Below are positions 17,019 to 26,047 of a DNA stretch of 64,000 bases, piece by piece; position 1 is the stretch's first letter; every line of letters begins with the position of its first letter. A program made the position numbers and the translations under genes. The stretch is from Limimaricola soesokkakensis (GTDB lineage: Bacteria > Pseudomonadota > Alphaproteobacteria > Rhodobacterales > Rhodobacteraceae). The stretch is from assembly GCF_900172345.1 (NCBI RefSeq), contig NZ_FWFY01000007.1, positions 1-64,000 of the forward strand. The letters are read 5' to 3'. Below the pieces are notes generated by a model that worked only from the letters and a program-made list of their open reading frames with translations, made no database searches and was not told the DNA's origin.

Positions 17019-18293
17019 ATGGATTTCGACATGCTGGGGCTGGCGCCCCGTCTCGTTACCGCCCTCGCCGAGCAGGGCATCACCGATCCGACCCCCATTC
17101 AGACCCAGGCGATCCCGCACGCCATGAACGGCCGCGACGTGATGGGCCTCGCCCAGACCGGCACCGGCAAGACCGCGGCCTTTGGCCTGCCGATGATCGA
17201 CCGGCTGATGAAATCGGGCGGCAAGCCCGCGCCGAAATCGGCCCGCGCGCTGGTGCTCGCGCCGACGCGCGAGCTGGCCAAGCAGATCGCCGACAACCTG
17301 ACCGCCTATACCGCCGGCAGCCATCTCAAGACCGTTCTGGTCGTGGGTGGTGCTGGCATCAATGGCCAGATCAAGCGCATGGAAGGCGGCTGCAGCCTGC
17401 TTGTCGCCACGCCGGGCCGCCTGATTGACCTTCTCGACCGCCGCGCCGTGAACCTGAGCCAGACCGAGTTCCTGGTGCTCGACGAGGCCGACCAGATGCT
17501 CGACATGGGCTTCATTCATGCGCTGCGCCGGATCGCGCCCTTGCTGCCGAAGGAGCGTCAGACGATGCTGTTCTCGGCCACCATGCCCAAGCAGATGGAA
17601 GAGCTGGCCTCGGCCTATCTCACCGATGCGGTGCGGGTGCAGGTGAACCCCCCGGGTAAGGCCGCCGACAAGATCGACCAGTCGATCCATTTCGTCGCCA
17701 AGGCTGCCAAGACCGAGGTACTGGTCGAGCTTCTCGACCAGCACCGCGACGAACTTGCGCTGGTCTTCGGCCGCACCAAGCATGGCATGGAAAAGCTTTC
17801 CAAGCAGCTCGCTGCCGCTGGCTTCGCCGCCTCGGCGATCCATGGCAACAAGAGCCAGGGCCAGCGCGAACGGGCGATCCGCGATTTCCGCGAAGGCAAG
17901 ATCCGGGTGCTGGTCGCCACCGATGTCGCCGCGCGCGGCATCGACATCCCGGGCGTGCGGCACGTCTATAACTACGAGCTGCCGAACGTGGCAGAGAACT
18001 ATGTTCACCGGATCGGCCGCACCGCGCGTGCCGGTGCCGATGGCCGCGCCGTGGCGCTCTGCGCGCCCGACGAGATGGGTGAGCTGAAGGACATCGAAAA
18101 GGCGATGAAGGCGGCGATCCCGGTCGCCTCTGGCACCCGCTGGGACCCGGTCGAGCCCGAGAAGAAGGGCCGTCGCGGTGGTGGCGGCGGGGGTGGTCGC
18201 CGGTTCGGCGGCGGCGCGCCCAAGCCCGAGGGCGTGGCCAAGCCGGGCGGTCGCCCGGCCCGGCGTCGCAGGCCCGCACGCAAGGCCGCCTGA
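17019..18293 (+). CDS. DEAD-box ATP-dependent RNA helicase
   Basis: 424 residues. All helicase motifs are present in order: the Q motif with GITDPTPIQTQAIP, AQTGTGKT, PTRELAKQI, TPGRLIDLL, DEAD in LVLDEADQMLDMGF, SAT in LFSATMP, ATDVAARGIDIPGV and HRIGRTARAG. The C-terminus is glycine/arginine rich (GGGGGGRRFGGG), a common RNA-contacting tail of RhlE/DbpA-like helicases in ribosome assembly or cold growth. The ATG at 17019 sits 5 nt after AAGGA; the ATG 6 nt upstream overlaps that site and is less likely. Confidence 0.9.
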   Translation: MDFDMLGLAPRLVTALAEQGITDPTPIQTQAIPHAMNGRDVMGLAQTGTGKTAAFGLPMIDRLMKSGGKPAPKSARALVLAPTRELAKQIADNLTAYTAGSHLKTVLVVGGAGINGQIKRMEGGCSLLVATPGRLIDLLDRRAVNLSQTEFLVLDEADQMLDMGFIHALRRIAPLLPKERQTMLFSATMPKQMEELASAYLTDAVRVQVNPPGKAADKIDQSIHFVAKAAKTEVLVELLDQHRDELALVFGRTKHGMEKLSKQLAAAGFAASAIHGNKSQGQRERAIRDFREGKIRVLVATDVAARGIDIPGVRHVYNYELPNVAENYVHRIGRTARAGADGRAVALCAPDEMGELKDIEKAMKAAIPVASGTRWDPVEPEKKGRRGGGGGGGRRFGGGAPKPEGVAKPGGRPARRRRPARKAA

Positions 18294-18298
18294 AGACG

Positions 18299-18325
18299 AA
18301 AACGCCGCCCCTCGGGGCGGCGTTT
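18299..18325. terminator. Strong bidirectional terminator after the helicase gene
   Basis: A 9-bp GC stem CGCCGCCCC / GGGGCGGCG is flanked by AAAA on the left and TTTTT on the right, so it can terminate transcription in both directions between convergent genes. Confidence 0.85.
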
Positions 18326-18352
18326 TTCATTTCCGGAAGCTGTTGGAAGCGA

Positions 18353-18865
18353 TCAGACGTCGAGATCGACGCGCGCCCGTGGTTGGGTCGCGCCCAGAAG
18401 CCGCGCCCGGAGCGCGGCGCACTGCTCGGCAGTGACGATGTCGAAGCCGCCCGAGGCCGCCCGTGCGCGGTGTTTCTCGGCCAGCGCGCCATGCGGCCGG
18501 GCGGCGTGCGCCGCGCCGAATGCGGCCGCGATCTCCGACCAAGGCGCGATGCGGCTCAGCTCGTCCCACTGTGCCACCAGCGCAGGGCCGCGACCTTGGG
18601 CGAGCGCATCGGAGACCAGCCGGGCATTGGGCACCAGCATCCAGACCTCGCGGCGGGTTTGGCGGATCGGGCTCGCCTCCTCCCACCGCATGGCACGGGG
18701 ACGCGCGGCGGCCTTGTGCATGCCATAGGCGGCCCGGCCCATCGTGGCTTTTTCGTGGCGCCCGCGCGGCTCGATCGGGGGCACCCGGCCGAGGATACGC
18801 ATCATTTCATGATGATCGATCAGGTGGGCCTTGTCGGCGAAGGAACGGGCGCCGGAATGTTGCAT
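18353..18865 (-). CDS. Hypothetical soluble protein, no family recognised
   Basis: 170 residues from MQHSGARSF; a start upstream in the same frame is possible but has no ribosome binding site, whereas CAGGGGC lies about 9 nt before this ATG. It has no signal peptide or membrane segment. The first half is rich in His, Met and Arg (DHHEMMRILGRV, RGRHEKATMGRAAYG). The second half looks helical (SRIAPWSEIAAAFGAAHAAR, TAEQCAALRARLLGATQ). The coding look is normal for the region. It lies alone between two near-identical terminators (18299-18325 and 19064-19089), which may mark it as an inserted block. Confidence 0.5.
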   Translation of the reverse strand: MQHSGARSFADKAHLIDHHEMMRILGRVPPIEPRGRHEKATMGRAAYGMHKAAARPRAMRWEEASPIRQTRREVWMLVPNARLVSDALAQGRGPALVAQWDELSRIAPWSEIAAAFGAAHAARPHGALAEKHRARAASGGFDIVTAEQCAALRARLLGATQPRARVDLDV

Positions 18866-19063
18866 CGAAAAAGCCCCTGAAATGACATATTTGTCATGGT
18901 CTAGCAGGGTCGAACGCATTGCGACACAATTAGGTGCCGATTGTTGCCCGCAAAACGCCATATTTCGACATCGCCTCGCCATTGTTGTGCGATGCAGGGG
19001 CAAATCGGGCGGGTTTTCGGGTCAGGACGGGCGCAGCGTCGCCGCAATTGCGCCACAAATGCA

Positions 19064-19089
19064 AAACGCCGCCCCGAAGGGCGGCGTTT
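19064..19089 (-). terminator. Terminator of the ribosomal/secretion operon
   Basis: An 11-bp stem AAACGCCGCCC / GGGCGGCGTTT with a 4-nt loop lies 23 nt past the rpmE stop; read on the minus strand it ends in TTTTGC. Its stem sequence is nearly identical to the terminator at 18299-18325. Confidence 0.8.
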
Positions 19090-19112
19090 CCGATTCGCAG
19101 AGGCCGGGGCTA

Positions 19113-19334
19113 TCAGAAGCCGAGGCCGGCGTACTTGTTCTTGAACTTCGAGACGCGGCCGCCGGCATCCATCAGGCGCGAGGAGCCGCCGGTCCAGGCC
19201 GGGTGCACGGAGGGGTCGATGTCGAGCGACAGCTGGTCGCCTTCCTTGCCCCAGGTCGACTTCATCTTGACGACGGTGCCGTCGGTCATCTTGACGTCGA
19301 TGACGTGGTAGTCGGGGTGGATGTCCGCTTTCAT
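19113..19334 (-). CDS. rpmE: 50S ribosomal protein bL31
   Basis: 73 residues. [19 protein letters not shown] and the ending HPAWTGG...[14 protein letters not shown] match bL31. The CxxC zinc-ribbon cysteines of the zinc-binding form are absent, so this is the zinc-independent version common in alphaproteobacteria. It starts 11 bp after the rplS stop and is the last gene of the operon, followed by a clear terminator. Confidence 0.93.
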   Translation of the reverse strand: MKADIHPDYHVIDVKMTDGTVVKMKSTWGKEGDQLSLDIDPSVHPAWTGGSSRLMDAGGRVSKFKNKYAGLGF

Positions 19335-19345
19335 GTCGGCGCTCC

Positions 19346-19738
19346 TCAGGCCTGGGCCGCGGCCGTGTCGGCCTTGGGCTTGTAGTTGCTGACTTCGGCG
19401 ATACGGGCCGACTTGCCGCGACGCGAACGCAGGTAGTAGAGCTTCGCGCGGCGCACGCGGCCACGACGCACCACCTCGATCGAATCGATGTTGGTCGCAT
19501 AGAGCGGGAAGACGCGCTCGACGCCCTCGCCGAACGAGATCTTGCGCACGGTGAACGAGCCGGCGATGCCGGAGCCGTTCTTGCGGCTGATGCAGACGCC
19601 TTCGTACATCTGGACGCGGGTCCGGGTGCCCTCGGTCACCTTGTAGCCGACGCGCACGGTGTCACCGGCCTTGAAGTCGGGAATGGTCTTTCCCAGCGAA
19701 GCGATCTGCTCCGCTTCGAGCTGTGCGATCAGGTCCAT
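19346..19738 (-). CDS. rplS: 50S ribosomal protein bL19
   Basis: 130 residues from [11 protein letters not shown], with GGAGTG upstream. Family marks are [53 protein letters not shown] and [20 protein letters not shown]. bL19 sits at the 30S-50S interface near bridges B6 and B8. The C-terminus has a short Ala-rich extension (KADTAAAQA). It follows trmD by 52 bp, the conserved gene pair. Confidence 0.95.
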   Translation of the reverse strand: MDLIAQLEAEQIASLGKTIPDFKAGDTVRVGYKVTEGTRTRVQMYEGVCISRKNGSGIAGSFTVRKISFGEGVERVFPLYATNIDSIEVVRRGRVRRAKLYYLRSRRGKSARIAEVSNYKPKADTAAAQA

Positions 19739-19790
19739 GCCTGTCACTCCTTGATTGCTCGCGGTTATCTCCGCGAAGTTGCTCGCAACC

Positions 19791-20621
19791 TCAGAGCTCT
19801 CGGTCTTCATCCGGGTCCATACCGCGCGCCGCGCAATATGCCCGCCAGAGATCAGGTCGCCGTTCTTTCGTCAGCCTCTCGGCCATTTCCCGGCGCCAGT
19901 CGGTGATCTTCGCGTGATGGCCCGAGAGAAGAACCTCGGGGATCGCACGACCCTTCCAGAGCGCGGGCTTGGTGTACTGCGGGTGTTCGAGGAGGCCGTG
20001 GGAGAAGGATTCCTCCTCCGTGGACGCCTGATTCCCGAGCACGCGGGGTATAAGGCGGACCGTCGCGTCGATCAAGGCCTGCGCCGCGATCTCGCCGCCG
20101 GTCAACACGAAATCTCCGAGCGAAACCTCGAGGATGCTGTGTTCCTCGATCACCCGCTCGTCCACCCCCTCGAAGCGGCCGCAAAGCAGGATCACCCCGT
20201 CCGCCTGCGCCAGTTCCCGCGCCAGTGCCTGATCGAAGCGGCGACCGCGCGGCGAAAGGTAGATCACCGGCGTCACGCCCTTGGCGCGCGCCTTGGCGTC
20301 GTCGATGGCGCGGCCGACGATGTCGGGGCGCAGCACCATGCCGGCACCGCCGCCCGCGGGCGTGTCGTCGACATTGCGATGCTTGCCCTCGCCGTAGGGG
20401 CGCAGGTCGATCGGCTGTAGCTGCCACAGCCCGTCCTTCAGCGCCTTGCCGGTCAGGCTTTCGCCCAGCACACCGGGGAAGGCCTGCGGAAACAGGGTGA
20501 CGACCTGCGCGGTCCAGGCCCCGGCCAGGTCCGGAGTGTCGGTCATCAGCTCGCGCGGCTGCGCCGAGGGGCGGGCGCTCAGCCGACCTGCGGCGCGGGA
20601 GGGGGGAGGGGTATCGCTCAT
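19791..20621 (-). CDS. trmD: tRNA (guanine-37-N1)-methyltransferase TrmD
   Basis: 276 residues. It methylates G37 next to the anticodon of tRNAs reading CNN codons. [20 protein letters not shown], the knot segments [18 protein letters not shown] and [15 protein letters not shown], and [17 protein letters not shown] are typical of this SPOUT knot enzyme. The N-terminus has about 25 extra residues before [11 protein letters not shown]; neither start has a good ribosome binding site, so the start could be 20546. It is the usual rimM-trmD-rplS order, here with UPF0391 between rimM and trmD. Confidence 0.93.
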   Translation of the reverse strand: MSDTPPPSRAAGRLSARPSAQPRELMTDTPDLAGAWTAQVVTLFPQAFPGVLGESLTGKALKDGLWQLQPIDLRPYGEGKHRNVDDTPAGGGAGMVLRPDIVGRAIDDAKARAKGVTPVIYLSPRGRRFDQALARELAQADGVILLCGRFEGVDERVIEEHSILEVSLGDFVLTGGEIAAQALIDATVRLIPRVLGNQASTEEESFSHGLLEHPQYTKPALWKGRAIPEVLLSGHHAKITDWRREMAERLTKERRPDLWRAYCAARGMDPDEDREL

Positions 20622-20643
20622 GGCGACGGCTCTAGCGGATCAC

Positions 20644-20671
20644 GGGCCGCCGGGAAAGATCCCGGCGGCCC
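20644..20671. terminator. Strong hairpin between UPF0391 and trmD genes
   Basis: A perfect 12-bp stem GGGCCGCCGGGA / TCCCGGCGGCCC with an AAGA loop. No T-run follows on the minus strand, so it may slow transcription, protect the upstream mRNA or tune trmD output rather than fully terminate. Confidence 0.5.
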
Positions 20672-20687
20672 GGAGCTTGCTGCGCGA

Positions 20688-20852
20688 TCAGGCCGCGAGG
20701 CCGATGATCCCGAACAGCACCAGCAGGAACAGCACCAGCGCGATGATGGCGAGCCACTTGGCCCCGGTAAGCGCGGCGCCGGAGATCCGGCCCATGCCCA
20801 GAAGACCGGCGACGGCGGCGATGGCGAGGAGGATCAGAATCCATTCGATCAT
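20688..20852 (-). CDS. Small UPF0391/DUF1328 membrane protein
   Basis: 54 residues, nearly all membrane: MIEWILILLAIAAVAGLLGM, then a short GRISGAA turn, and AKWLAIIALVLFLLVLFGII. This pattern and length are those of the YtjA/UPF0391 family, found in many proteobacteria and of unknown role, sometimes stress-linked. The longer frame starting at 20939 is rejected because the hydrophobic core begins at this ATG with AAAGG upstream. It lies inside the rimM-trmD interval, which is usually gene-free. Confidence 0.8.
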   Translation of the reverse strand: MIEWILILLAIAAVAGLLGMGRISGAALTGAKWLAIIALVLFLLVLFGIIGLAA

Positions 20853-20935
20853 GTCATAGCCTTTCGGTCTGCGCCCGGAAAAACTCCGGTGCTTCAAGGG
20901 CTCAACACGGATGGGTAAGGCGGGTTCCGGGGCGT

Positions 20936-21445
20936 TCAACCCTCGAACAGGCCCTCCGGCGGATCGGCCACGATGCGCCCCGCCGCGAGATCGACGGTCG
21001 GCACGGCGGCGAGCGTGAAGGGCAGCAGAACCGTGGCCTGACCCTGCGGTGGCAGCACCTCCAGCAGGTCGCCGGCCCCGTGGTTGAGCACCGCGCGCAC
21101 CGTGCCCAAGAGCGCGCCGCCGGTGTCGTGCACCGCGAGACCGATCAGGTCGGCGTGGTAGTATTCGTCGTCGGGCAGGGCCGGCAGCCGGTCGCGCGGC
21201 GCGAAGAGATCGGCGCCCTTGAGCGCGTCGGCCTCCTCCTTGGTGGTGATGCCGTCGACCCGGGCGGTATAGGCGCCCGAGCCCTGACCGGTCAGCACGA
21301 TCTGCCGGAATTCGCGGCCATTGGCGGTGCTGAGCGGCACGTAGTCGACGATCGCCTCGGGGTCGGCGCAGAAGCTCTTGAGCCGCACCTCGCCGCGCAC
21401 CCCGAAGGCGCCCGCCAGCCGCCCCACGCAGATCATGTCGCGCAT
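20936..21445 (-). CDS. rimM: 16S rRNA processing protein RimM
   Basis: 169 residues from [12 protein letters not shown], 8 nt after GGAGG. The N-terminal beta-barrel ([14 protein letters not shown]) and the C-terminal PRC-barrel half ([15 protein letters not shown], then [20 protein letters not shown]) are complete. RimM binds S19 and the 30S head during maturation. An open frame continues far upstream to 21949 but crosses bluB out of frame and is not real. Confidence 0.93.
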   Translation of the reverse strand: MRDMICVGRLAGAFGVRGEVRLKSFCADPEAIVDYVPLSTANGREFRQIVLTGQGSGAYTARVDGITTKEEADALKGADLFAPRDRLPALPDDEYYHADLIGLAVHDTGGALLGTVRAVLNHGAGDLLEVLPPQGQATVLLPFTLAAVPTVDLAAGRIVADPPEGLFEG

Positions 21446-21506
21446 GTCATGTCCTCCAAGCCTGTTCTCGCGCGTTGGAACAACAGCCCGGCCCCGAAGG
21501 CAAGGC

Positions 21507-22160
21507 TCAGCGCGTCTCGATGGGCAGGTGGCCGCGCCGGACTTCCCAGCCCTCGGCCTCGAGTTCGGGCACCCGGTCGAGCGCACGGGCGTAACCGACG
21601 CAGAGATAGCCCACCAGCGCCCAGCCGGGCGGGATGTCCAGGTCCCGCGCCAGCCGCTCGGGGTCGATGATCGAAACCCAGCCGGTGCCCAGCCCCTCGG
21701 CGCGCGCGGTGAGCCAGAACTGGGTGATCGCGGCGACGACCGAGTAGCGCCGCATCTCGGGCATGGTGGCCGCACCGAGGCCGTGGCCCTTGCCAGTGGT
21801 CTCGTCGCAATAGACGGCAAGCTGCACCGGCGCGTCGCGCATACCCGACAGCTTGAGCCGCGCATAGAGCGTAGCGCGGTCGCGCGGCTGCCCCGCGAGG
21901 GCTTCGGCATTGGCCGTCTCGAAATTGGCGAGCGCCGCGGCGCGGGCACTCTCGCTTTCGACCCGGATCACCCGCCACGGCTCCGACAGCCCGACCGAGG
22001 GGGCGGTTAGAAACGAATCGAGGCAGCGCGTCAGCGCTGCCTCGTCCACCGGATCGGTGCGGAACCGGCGCACGTCGCGCCGGCGGTCCATCAGCCGGGC
22101 CAGTTCGGCCCGGAACTCCGGCGCGAAGGCGCCGGGGCGTTCCGGGCCATCGCCGATCAC
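21507..22160 (-). CDS. bluB: 5,6-dimethylbenzimidazole synthase BluB
   Basis: 217 residues of the flavin-destroying nitroreductase family that converts FMNH2 and O2 into the lower ligand of vitamin B12. [33 protein letters not shown] and [24 protein letters not shown] are BluB-specific features. No ATG fits the N-terminus; the GTG at 22160 overlaps the rpsP TGA as GTGA, giving [12 protein letters not shown], so it is translationally coupled to a ribosomal protein gene. No other cobalamin gene and no cobalamin riboswitch is nearby. This placement is unusual. Confidence 0.9.
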   Translation of the reverse strand: MIGDGPERPGAFAPEFRAELARLMDRRRDVRRFRTDPVDEAALTRCLDSFLTAPSVGLSEPWRVIRVESESARAAALANFETANAEALAGQPRDRATLYARLKLSGMRDAPVQLAVYCDETTGKGHGLGAATMPEMRRYSVVAAITQFWLTARAEGLGTGWVSIIDPERLARDLDIPPGWALVGYLCVGYARALDRVPELEAEGWEVRRGHLPIETR

Positions 22161-22519
22161 TCGGCGCTCTCTTCGGCCGGGGCGGCCTCGCGGGCAGCGC
22201 GCTTCTCGGCACGCTCCTTGGCGGCCTTGCCCGGCTCGCCCTTCTTGGGGTTGGAGCGGGTCTTCTTCTCGGAGACGCCGGCGGCTTCGAGCATGCGCGC
22301 AACGCGGTCGGTCGGCTGGGCGCCCTTGGCGATCCATTCCTGGATGCGCTCGATGTCCATCTTCACGCGGTCCTCGCTGTCCTTCGGGAGCAGCGGGTTG
22401 TAGGTGCCGAGCTTCTCGAGGAAGCGGCCGTCACGCGGCATGCGCGAGTCGGTGGCGACGATCGAGTAGTGGGGGCGCTTCTTGGAACCGCCGCGGGCGA
22501 GCCGGATCTTCATGGCCAT
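22157..22519 (-). CDS. rpsP: 30S ribosomal protein bS16
   Basis: 120 residues. [34 protein letters not shown] and [20 protein letters not shown] are the bS16 core. A Lys/Ala/Glu-rich C-terminal tail of about 35 residues ([20 protein letters not shown]) is longer than in enterobacteria but common in alphaproteobacteria. The stop overlaps the GTG start of bluB. It lies in the ffh-rpsP-rimM-trmD block. Confidence 0.95.
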   Translation of the reverse strand: MAMKIRLARGGSKKRPHYSIVATDSRMPRDGRFLEKLGTYNPLLPKDSEDRVKMDIERIQEWIAKGAQPTDRVARMLEAAGVSEKKTRSNPKKGEPGKAAKERAEKRAAREAAPAEESAE

Positions 22520-22561
22520 GGGAGTATCTCCTTGGGTATGGCTGGTGACGGGGACGTCCCG

Positions 22562-22858
22562 TCAGGATTGATGTTTTTCGTGGTGCTTGATGACTTCCTG
22601 GATGATGAAGGCCAGGAATTTCTTGGCGAATTCGGGGTCGAGATCGGCCTCCTTCGCAAGATCGGTGAGCCGGGCGATCTGCGCTTCCTCGCGGATCGGA
22701 TCGGCCGGGGGCAGGTCGTGCTCGGCCTTGAGCCGGCCGACCGCCTGGGTGTGCTTGAACCTTTCGCCCAGCGTGTAGACGAGGATCGCGTCGAGCCGGT
22801 CGATGCTCTCGCGGTGTTCGCGCAGAAGCTGCGCGGCACGGTTGCTGGCCTCGGTCAT
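22562..22858 (-). CDS. Chorismate mutase, AroQ class
   Basis: 98 residues, the size of a stand-alone AroQ mutase that turns chorismate into prephenate for Phe and Tyr synthesis. The three-helix pattern has RESIDRLDAILVYTLGER, then KHTQAVGRLKAEHDLPPADP with REEAQIARL, and FIIQEVIKHHE at the end; the Arg, Lys, Arg/Glu and Gln residues that line the active site can be matched. Its ATG overlaps the stop of the GNAT gene (22855-22858). It is common in this gene block in Rhodobacterales. Confidence 0.87.
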   Translation of the reverse strand: MTEASNRAAQLLREHRESIDRLDAILVYTLGERFKHTQAVGRLKAEHDLPPADPIREEAQIARLTDLAKEADLDPEFAKKFLAFIIQEVIKHHEKHQS

Positions 22859-23373
22859 GGGCGCTCTCCCGTCAGGTCGTGGCGCCAGATCTCGACGGCG
22901 GGGCCGTCGGGATCGGCGCGAAATTCGCGGCCCGTGTTCTCGGCGCCGAGGCGGCGTGCGACCGACTGGCTCGCCGCGTTTGCCGGCGCGATCATCGAGG
23001 CCAGCTCGCGCATCCCGAGCCGGTCGCGCGCGAAATCGAGAACCGCCCGCCCGGCCTCTGTGGCATAGCCCTTGCCTTCGGCCTCCTCGTAGAGGTGGTA
23101 GGCCAGCTCAGGCATCGGCCAGGGTTCGGGACCCCAGAGACCGACGAGCCCGACCGGCGCGCCGCTATCGCGCTCGATCGCGGCCCACATGCCGTAGCCG
23201 AGGATCTGCCAGTGGCCCAGATGCAGCGCGATCACCCGCCACGCCTTGTGCCGGGGTGCCGGGCCGCCGACGAAGCTCGACCGCTCGGAGGCGAAGAACT
23301 CGCGCTCCGCCGGCAGCACCGACAGCGAAGGCGGCACGAGGTGCAGCCGGTCCGTGGCGAGCGACGGGATCAT
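22855..23373 (-). CDS. GNAT acetyltransferase, RimJ/RimL type
   Basis: 172 residues. LATDRLHLVPPS is the opening of the acetyltransf_3 group, and AYHLYEEAEGKGYATEAGRAVLDFA contains the acetyl-CoA loop E-x-x-G-K-G-Y-A-T-E-A. A second mark is APANAASQSVARRLG. The target may be a protein N-terminus or a small molecule; sequence does not decide. It overlaps ffh and the chorismate mutase gene by 4 bp each (ATGA), so the three are one translational unit. Confidence 0.85.
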   Translation of the reverse strand: MIPSLATDRLHLVPPSLSVLPAEREFFASERSSFVGGPAPRHKAWRVIALHLGHWQILGYGMWAAIERDSGAPVGLVGLWGPEPWPMPELAYHLYEEAEGKGYATEAGRAVLDFARDRLGMRELASMIAPANAASQSVARRLGAENTGREFRADPDGPAVEIWRHDLTGERP

Positions 23374-24866
23374 TTCTTCTTGCCGAAACCGGAGAGGCCC
23401 GAGGGCAGGCCCATGCCGCCGCCCATTCCCGGCATCTTGCCCATGCCCGGCGGCAGTTGCTTGCCGAGCATCTTGGCGGCCTTTTCCATCGCCGCGGGGT
23501 CGTTCATGTCGGGCATCTCGCCGCCCTTGCCGAACATGCCCTTCATGGCCTGTTTCAGCATGCCGCCCTTGCCCATTTTCTTCATGACATCGGCCATCTG
23601 CTTTTGCTGCTTGAGCAGCTTGTTCAGCTCCGACACCTCAAGCCCCGCGCCCTTGGCGATGCGCTTCTTGCGGCTGGCCTGAAGCAGGTCGGGGTTGGCG
23701 CGCTCCTTCTTGGTCATGGAGTTGATCAGCGCGATCTGCCGCTTGAGCATGGTGTCGTCGAAGCCCGCGGCCGAAGCCTGCTTGGCCATCTTGCCCATGC
23801 CGGGCAGCATGCCCATCAGGCTTTCCATGCCGCCCATCTTGAGCATCTGCTCGAGCTGCATCTTCAGGTCGTTCATGTTGAAGCGGCCCTTCTGGAACCG
23901 CTTCATCATCCGCTCGGCCTGTTCGGCCTCGATCGTCTGCTGCGCCTTTTCCACGAGGGCGACGATGTCGCCCATGCCAAGGATCCGGCCCGCGATGCGC
24001 TCGGCCTCGAAGGTCTCGATCGCGTCCATCTTCTCGCCGAGACCGACGAAGCGAATGGGCTTGCCGGTCACTTTGCGCATCGACAGCGCCGCACCGCCGC
24101 GCCCGTCGCCGTCCATCCGGGTCAGAATGACGCCCGAGACGCCGATCTTGTCGTCGAACTCGGTGGCGACGTTGACCGCGTCCTGACCGGTCAGGCCGTC
24201 GACCACGAGCAGCGTCTCGCGCGGGGTGACCGCGTCGCGCACGGCCGCCGCCTGGGCGATCAGTTCCTGATCGATATGCAGGCGTCCGGCGGTATCAAGC
24301 ATGTAGACGTCATAGCCACCCAAGGACGCCTGCGTCTTGGCGCGCTTGGCAATGGCCACCGGGTCCTCGCCCCTGACGATCGGCAGCGTGTCGACGCCGA
24401 TCTGGCGGCCGAGAATCTCCAGCTGCTCCATCGCGGCGGGGCGGTTCACGTCGAGCGAGGCCATCAGCACCCGCTTGCCCTCGCGCTCGGTGAGCCGCTT
24501 GGCGAGCTTGGCGGTGGTGGTGGTCTTGCCCGAGCCCTGCAGGCCGACCATCAGGATCGGCGCGGGCGGGCTGTCGATCTTGAGCTTGCCCGGGTCGCTG
24601 TCGCCGGTGAGCACCGAGACCAGCTCGTCATGCACGATCTTCACGACCTGCTGGCCCGGCGTAATCGACTTGGTCACCGCCTGGCCGGTGGCCTTTTCCT
24701 GCACGGCGGCGACGAAATCGCGCGCCACGCTGAGCGATACGTCGGCCTCCAGCAGTGCCACGCGCACTTCGCGCAGCGCGGTACGCACGTCCTCGTCGGA
24801 GAGGGCGCCCTGCTTGGTGAGCCTGTCGAAGACGCCTGAGAGGCGGTCTGAGAGCGATTCGAACAT
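23370..24866 (-). CDS. ffh: Signal recognition particle protein Ffh
   Basis: 498 residues. The NG GTPase part has VGLQGSGKTTTTAKLAKRL (P loop), DVNRPAAMEQLE, DTAGRLHID, TRMDGDGRGGAALSM and GLGEKMDAIETFEAERIAGR. The Met-rich M domain follows (GRFNMNDLKMQLEQMLKMGG, then SMTKKERANPDLL) and ends in a Gly/Met/Lys tail. It binds 4.5S RNA and signal sequences; no 4.5S RNA gene was seen nearby. The start at MFESLSDRLSGVFD is standard. It heads the minus-strand operon that runs to rpmE. Confidence 0.96.
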   Translation of the reverse strand: MFESLSDRLSGVFDRLTKQGALSDEDVRTALREVRVALLEADVSLSVARDFVAAVQEKATGQAVTKSITPGQQVVKIVHDELVSVLTGDSDPGKLKIDSPPAPILMVGLQGSGKTTTTAKLAKRLTEREGKRVLMASLDVNRPAAMEQLEILGRQIGVDTLPIVRGEDPVAIAKRAKTQASLGGYDVYMLDTAGRLHIDQELIAQAAAVRDAVTPRETLLVVDGLTGQDAVNVATEFDDKIGVSGVILTRMDGDGRGGAALSMRKVTGKPIRFVGLGEKMDAIETFEAERIAGRILGMGDIVALVEKAQQTIEAEQAERMMKRFQKGRFNMNDLKMQLEQMLKMGGMESLMGMLPGMGKMAKQASAAGFDDTMLKRQIALINSMTKKERANPDLLQASRKKRIAKGAGLEVSELNKLLKQQKQMADVMKKMGKGGMLKQAMKGMFGKGGEMPDMNDPAAMEKAAKMLGKQLPPGMGKMPGMGGGMGLPSGLSGFGKKK

Positions 24867-25100
24867 GGCGGTCCTTTCCGACCGTTGCGTCAGTCCCGGT
24901 TGCCCCATGCGGTTGCGCGCCCGTGGGCGCAACGCGCTGACGGACGGCGATCCCCGCAATGGCCGGGGACCGGAAAGCCTGAGCTTCCGGGTTTGGGGCT
25001 CGCAATTACGGCGGATCGCGCTTCCGGTCAAGAGGCGGGAGTCGCTTGGAGGCGGCGGAAATGCATCCTAGAAGAGGGTCCCACCCCCGAGGAGAGCCGC

Positions 25101-25976
25101 ATGGACAACTGGGACGAAATCCGCACCGCCTTTCACGTGGCCCGCATGGGCACGGTCTCGGGTGCCGCCGACGTGCTGGGCGTGCATCATGCGACGGTGA
25201 TCCGCCATGTCGACGCGCTCGAGACGCGGCTCGGGGTGAAGCTGTTCCAGCGCCACCCGCGCGGCTACACCGCGACCGAGGCGGGGCGCGACCTCTTGCA
25301 GGTGGCGCAGGCCACGGACGACCAGTTCGCGCAGCTGGTCAGCCGTCTCAAGGGGCAGGGCGACGGGGTCGAGGGCGAGCTGGCGGTGACCACGCTCGAC
25401 ACCTTGGCCGATCTGGTGACGCCGCTGCTGATCGATTTCCAGACCGAGTACCCATCCGTGATCGTGCGGCTGCTCACCGGCACCCGGCTGTTCCGGCTCG
25501 AATATGGCGAGGCGCATGTCGCGATCCGCGCGGGCGCCGCGCCGGACCAGCCCGACAACGTGGTGCAGCCGCTGCTGCGGATGCAGGTCGTGCTGGTGGC
25601 CTCGCGCAGCTATATCGCGCGCCACGGCCTGCCACGCGGGGTCGAGGATCTGGCCGAGCACCGTTTCGTGTGCTCCGACGATCTCGAAAGCCGGGCCCCC
25701 TTCTATCGCTGGCTGCGCGAGACCGTGCCGCTCGACCGGATCGCCTTTCGCGCCTTCGGCGAGCGCAACCAGCGCGACGCGGTGCTGGCCGGGGCGGGCT
25801 TAGGCTTCGTGCCGCTGCACGAGGCACAGACGCGCGACGATCTGGAGATCGTTCATGGGCCGCTGCCGGAATGGGAAGTGCCGATCTGGGTCGTCACCCA
25901 TGTGGACCTGCACCGGACGCCCAAGGTGCAGGCCTTTCTCAAGGCTTTGAAGGACCGCGCGAAAAGCTGGAGCTAG
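25101..25976 (+). CDS. LysR-family transcriptional regulator
   Basis: 291 residues. The N-terminal winged HTH is WDEIRTAFHVARMGTVSGAA with HHATVIRHVDALETRLGVKL; the rest is a periplasmic-binding-like effector domain (GELAVTTLDTLADLVTPLLI, AGLGFVPLHEAQ). The ATG follows GAGGAGAG by 5 nt. It is divergent from ffh, but a housekeeping ffh is an unlikely target. No neighbouring metabolic gene hints at the inducer. Confidence 0.88.
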   Translation: MDNWDEIRTAFHVARMGTVSGAADVLGVHHATVIRHVDALETRLGVKLFQRHPRGYTATEAGRDLLQVAQATDDQFAQLVSRLKGQGDGVEGELAVTTLDTLADLVTPLLIDFQTEYPSVIVRLLTGTRLFRLEYGEAHVAIRAGAAPDQPDNVVQPLLRMQVVLVASRSYIARHGLPRGVEDLAEHRFVCSDDLESRAPFYRWLRETVPLDRIAFRAFGERNQRDAVLAGAGLGFVPLHEAQTRDDLEIVHGPLPEWEVPIWVVTHVDLHRTPKVQAFLKALKDRAKSWS

Positions 25977-26047
25977 GTCGAGGAACGATTTCGTGAGCGC
26001 GGCGTTGGCCCGACAGCTTCTTACTTAATTCATCTTGAAGGGCAGCC

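Noticed and set aside
20936-21949. A 337-residue frame starting inside bluB and ending as RimM
   Set aside because: The first half is Arg/Pro-rich noise out of frame with bluB; RimM begins at 21445 with GGAGG upstream.
22160-22519. Possible cobalamin riboswitch for bluB
   Set aside because: The start of bluB overlaps the rpsP stop and there is no leader RNA; no B12-box-like sequence was seen upstream of the operon.
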